NCBI GenBank assembly: GCA_902767775.1
Contig: CACXIP010000007.1
Span: 62,001-126,000, forward strand
Reading direction: 5' to 3'
From: an uncultured Prevotellaceae bacterium
Lineage (GTDB): Bacteria > Bacteroidota > Bacteroidia > Bacteroidales > Bacteroidaceae
DNA: 64,000 nt
The notes below the pieces were generated by a model, which worked only from the letters and a program-made list of their open reading frames with translations, was not told where the DNA came from and did not search any database. Positions 61,975 through 64,000 of the stretch are shown piece after piece. Both the position numbers and the translations under genes were made by a program. Each line of letters opens with the position of its first letter. Position 1 is the stretch's first letter.

Positions 61975-63273
61975 TCACCTGACCATGGTTTTCTTATCAC
62001 CGTGGATATAAATACCCGAAGTGGAAGGCGAGGATGACAGACGCTGTCCATGAAGGGTGTACCATGCATCTGCGCCGTGGTGGTCTTCAGTGATTTCAGT
62101 GAGGTGTATGCCCTCTGTGGCATCCTCAAAACCAATTTGGAAATTGGCCGGCTGTGAACCGCTGAGGGTGAGATAAGTCCTGAACGGCGGCACACCGACA
62201 GCGGTGTTCGGGCCAACCAGTTTCCACTTATTTTCGTTCTGAAGCACATAATACTTGTTGCCTGCAGCCTCCTCATTGTTGATGCGCTTAAACGTGCCAT
62301 GGATGGTGACATCAGAGACAGTCTTGGACGACAACTTTGACGCTGCATCCTCGGTCGTTGGAATGAGCGTTTCACGTTCAAAGCACACCTCAACATAGCC
62401 TGTTTCTGCCACAATGAGATAGGGAGTGTAAGCGGCCATGTCGCCGGAGATAAGACCGAAATACACATCAAGATTGTCGTTCTGACGCAACTCATAGACT
62501 TTGGCATCTGTTGGCACAGGCATCGAGAAAGGCAAACAAACCGAATAAGCGTAAGGATCCTGCTCAAATTCAGGGTCTATAGTCACCTTGTAGGCAGTAA
62601 ATGCATAGGGCACACAATAATCCATGTTGCGTGAAAAGTTGAATTCGGGGCAGGTGAGGTTGCCTTCGCCATCGGTAAGGACAGCATTCGTGTAATTGTA
62701 GTTGTCTTTATTACACCAACTCGGCATGTAATAAAGGGTAAGATTATAATCTCCAAGGTCCTCTGGACTCATCACATCATACGGAGCCAGCAAGTCTTGG
62801 CTCCAGTTTTCTTCTTTCACATTCCGACAGTCGACCCAACGCAACCAACCGAACGCATTTCTGCCCACATTTTCGATTGTCGATGGCAATACAAGACCAG
62901 TAAGGTTGGCACAGCCATTGAAAGCTTCTTCTCCAATGACTTCTATTCCTTCTTCAATCGTCACGCCTTTGATAGCATTCTGATTGTTGAAGGCTCGATT
63001 AGTAATTTCAGTCACAAATACATCCTCTTTATTTCCGTCACCAAATACATCCACTTCGATGCTGCTCTTCAAAGTAATGATTCCATCTGCTGGAAATGAG
63101 GGGTCATCTGGAACGATGCCAGTGATGGTCCAATCCCAATCATCAGGATCAGAATCAGGTTCATAAACCACTCCTCCATCCACCACTCGGCTGACTTGCG
63201 CCAAGGCTGCCCCTTGTGCGAACACAAGGAGCAGCAGGGTCAGGCACAGTCGATATAAACGCTGTTTTTTCAT
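61975..63273 (-). CDS. BspA-like leucine-rich-repeat surface protein
   Basis: 432 aa with a signal peptide (LCLTLLLLVFAQGAALAQ). Near residues 80-150 lie BspA/LRR_5-type repeats (EITNRAFNNQNAIKGVTIEEGIEVIGEEAFNGC by position, then LTGLVLPSTIENVGRNAFG), the class named for a Tannerella adhesin. The rest is beta rich, and the protein ends with a Prevotella-type tail (WYTLHGQRL...SGIYIHGDKK). Probably surface attached. Its start overlaps the stop of the upstream right-edge gene by four bases (ATGA), so the two are translationally coupled. Confidence 0.83.
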   Translation of the reverse strand: MKKQRLYRLCLTLLLLVFAQGAALAQVSRVVDGGVVYEPDSDPDDWDWTITGIVPDDPSFPADGIITLKSSIEVDVFGDGNKEDVFVTEITNRAFNNQNAIKGVTIEEGIEVIGEEAFNGCANLTGLVLPSTIENVGRNAFGWLRWVDCRNVKEENWSQDLLAPYDVMSPEDLGDYNLTLYYMPSWCNKDNYNYTNAVLTDGEGNLTCPEFNFSRNMDYCVPYAFTAYKVTIDPEFEQDPYAYSVCLPFSMPVPTDAKVYELRQNDNLDVYFGLISGDMAAYTPYLIVAETGYVEVCFERETLIPTTEDAASKLSSKTVSDVTIHGTFKRINNEEAAGNKYYVLQNENKWKLVGPNTAVGVPPFRTYLTLSGSQPANFQIGFEDATEGIHLTEITEDHHGADAWYTLHGQRLSSSPSTSGIYIHGDKKTMVR

Positions 63274-64000
63274 TCCGTTTTATTTGTTTTGATGACACGT
63301 TTCACACACTCGTTTCCGTTCTTATCCACCACCTTGACGATATACAGTCCGTCGGGCAATGTCAGCAAGTCGAGGTCGGCCTTGTCGTTATCCACCTCTG
63401 TGCTTTGCAGCAGAGCACCCATCGTGGAGAAAATCTCCACAGAGCGGAGCTTGTTCTGTGAGCGCACAAACACCATGCGCTGCGTCTTGTTCGGGGCAAT
63501 GGTGATGTCATTCACAAATTGCTCTTTGATGCCCAGTGCGTTGCCGATGGTGAGGGACGTGGGATTCTCCGGGTCTCCCTCGATGATGTCGCTGACGAAA
63601 TGACTGGTTTCCACAATTTCTCTCACCTCGTTGTCGTAGAAAGTCCGGAACTTCACTAATTTGCCCGATTCCTCAGCATTGGCAGCCACAGTGATATAGT
63701 AGATGCCATTGATGGCACGTGTCACACCGCGGCATTCATCATCGATATAAGCAGCCACCCAAGCGGTGTCAACGGCGAAGGCACCGTCGGTGAGTGTGGC
63801 CACCACATGCATGTTGTCGGAGAACTTGTGGTGGTCGACGGCGACGAATGGTGTCCAGTCGTTCTCGACCTCGTTCTCATCATCATCATTATCTCCAATA
63901 AACATAGCCTTGTTGGCCTGTAGGTTGTCCTGCACACTGGGGAAGTGGAAGGTCTTTTCTTTCGTGTCTTTCGACCGATAGATGTAACCCCGACCAGGAA
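63270..64000 (-). CDS. Surface protein with T9SS-type C-terminal domain (C-terminal part, runs off right edge)
   Basis: The frame is open from the stop at 63270 to the window edge; at least 242 residues are visible and no start is in view (the GTG at 63935 is internal, with GYIYRSKDTKEKTFHFP in frame above it). It contains a VAAYIDDECRGV module, the same as in the giant protein and the lipoprotein at 49913, and ends with a full sorting-type domain of about 80 residues (VEIFSTMGALLQ...LPDGLYIVKVVDKNG...VIK). Probably a large secreted or surface protein of the same class as the 3367 aa protein. Confidence 0.8.
   Translation of the reverse strand, partial: PGRGYIYRSKDTKEKTFHFPSVQDNLQANKAMFIGDNDDDENEVENDWTPFVAVDHHKFSDNMHVVATLTDGAFAVDTAWVAAYIDDECRGVTRAINGIYYITVAANAEESGKLVKFRTFYDNEVREIVETSHFVSDIIEGDPENPTSLTIGNALGIKEQFVNDITIAPNKTQRMVFVRSQNKLRSVEIFSTMGALLQSTEVDNDKADLDLLTLPDGLYIVKVVDKNGNECVKRVIKTNKTE

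Overview
The window comes from a Prevotella-like member of the Bacteroidales. The evidence is convergent: promoters match the Bacteroidetes TTTG / TAnnTTTG pattern (several with an exact 19-base spacer), secreted proteins carry short C-terminal tails of the WYTL-G-x-L...GIYI type, and the gene content includes a GLPGLI protein, a Mfa-like fimbrillin, a BspA-type repeat protein and glycoside hydrolases with lipoprotein or Sec signals. I see no rRNA, tRNA, CRISPR array, insertion sequence or replication origin.

Left third (1-25 kb). After a partial secreted protein and a GH3 beta-glycosidase comes a strong promoter and a four-gene run: a membrane sensor fused to a SpoIIE-type phosphatase and an RsbW-like ATPase, a STAS anti-anti-sigma protein, a two-module non-ribosomal peptide synthetase ending in a reductase (C-A-T-C-A-T-R), and a MATE exporter. 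A partner-switching regulator thus sits in one transcription unit with a synthetase predicted to make a (probably N-acylated) dipeptide aldehyde. It is closed by a 15-bp hairpin. Next come a carboxylesterase, a radical SAM/SPASM enzyme, two duplicated divergently transcribed 49-53 aa peptides each with its own promoter and terminator, and a second SpoIIE phosphatase lacking the ATPase module.

Middle (23-39 kb). Minus-strand housekeeping and carbohydrate genes (DUF234-type ATPase, YitT family, GH5, SGNH hydrolase, mannose-6-phosphate isomerase), a membrane-anchored TPR regulator with a LuxR-like C terminus facing a GLPGLI gene across a candidate operator, then a tightly coupled pair that looks like an immune module: a SIR2-like/TIR protein and a STAND NTPase with a membrane segment, coiled coil and TPR. 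A lipoprotein and a secreted protein with four LCCL domains follow.

Right (39-64 kb). A 10-kb gene for a 3367 aa surface protein heads an operon with a lipoprotein, a fimbrillin-like lipoprotein and a small peptide. From 53 to 58 kb the DNA is gene-poor and packed with copies of an interspersed repeat family, two tiny paralogous membrane peptides and a AAA ATPase. Three 90-bp tandem copies of a promoter then drive a cyclophilin - DUF169 - PL9-like pectate lyase run. The window ends with a BspA-like protein translationally coupled to a partial surface protein.
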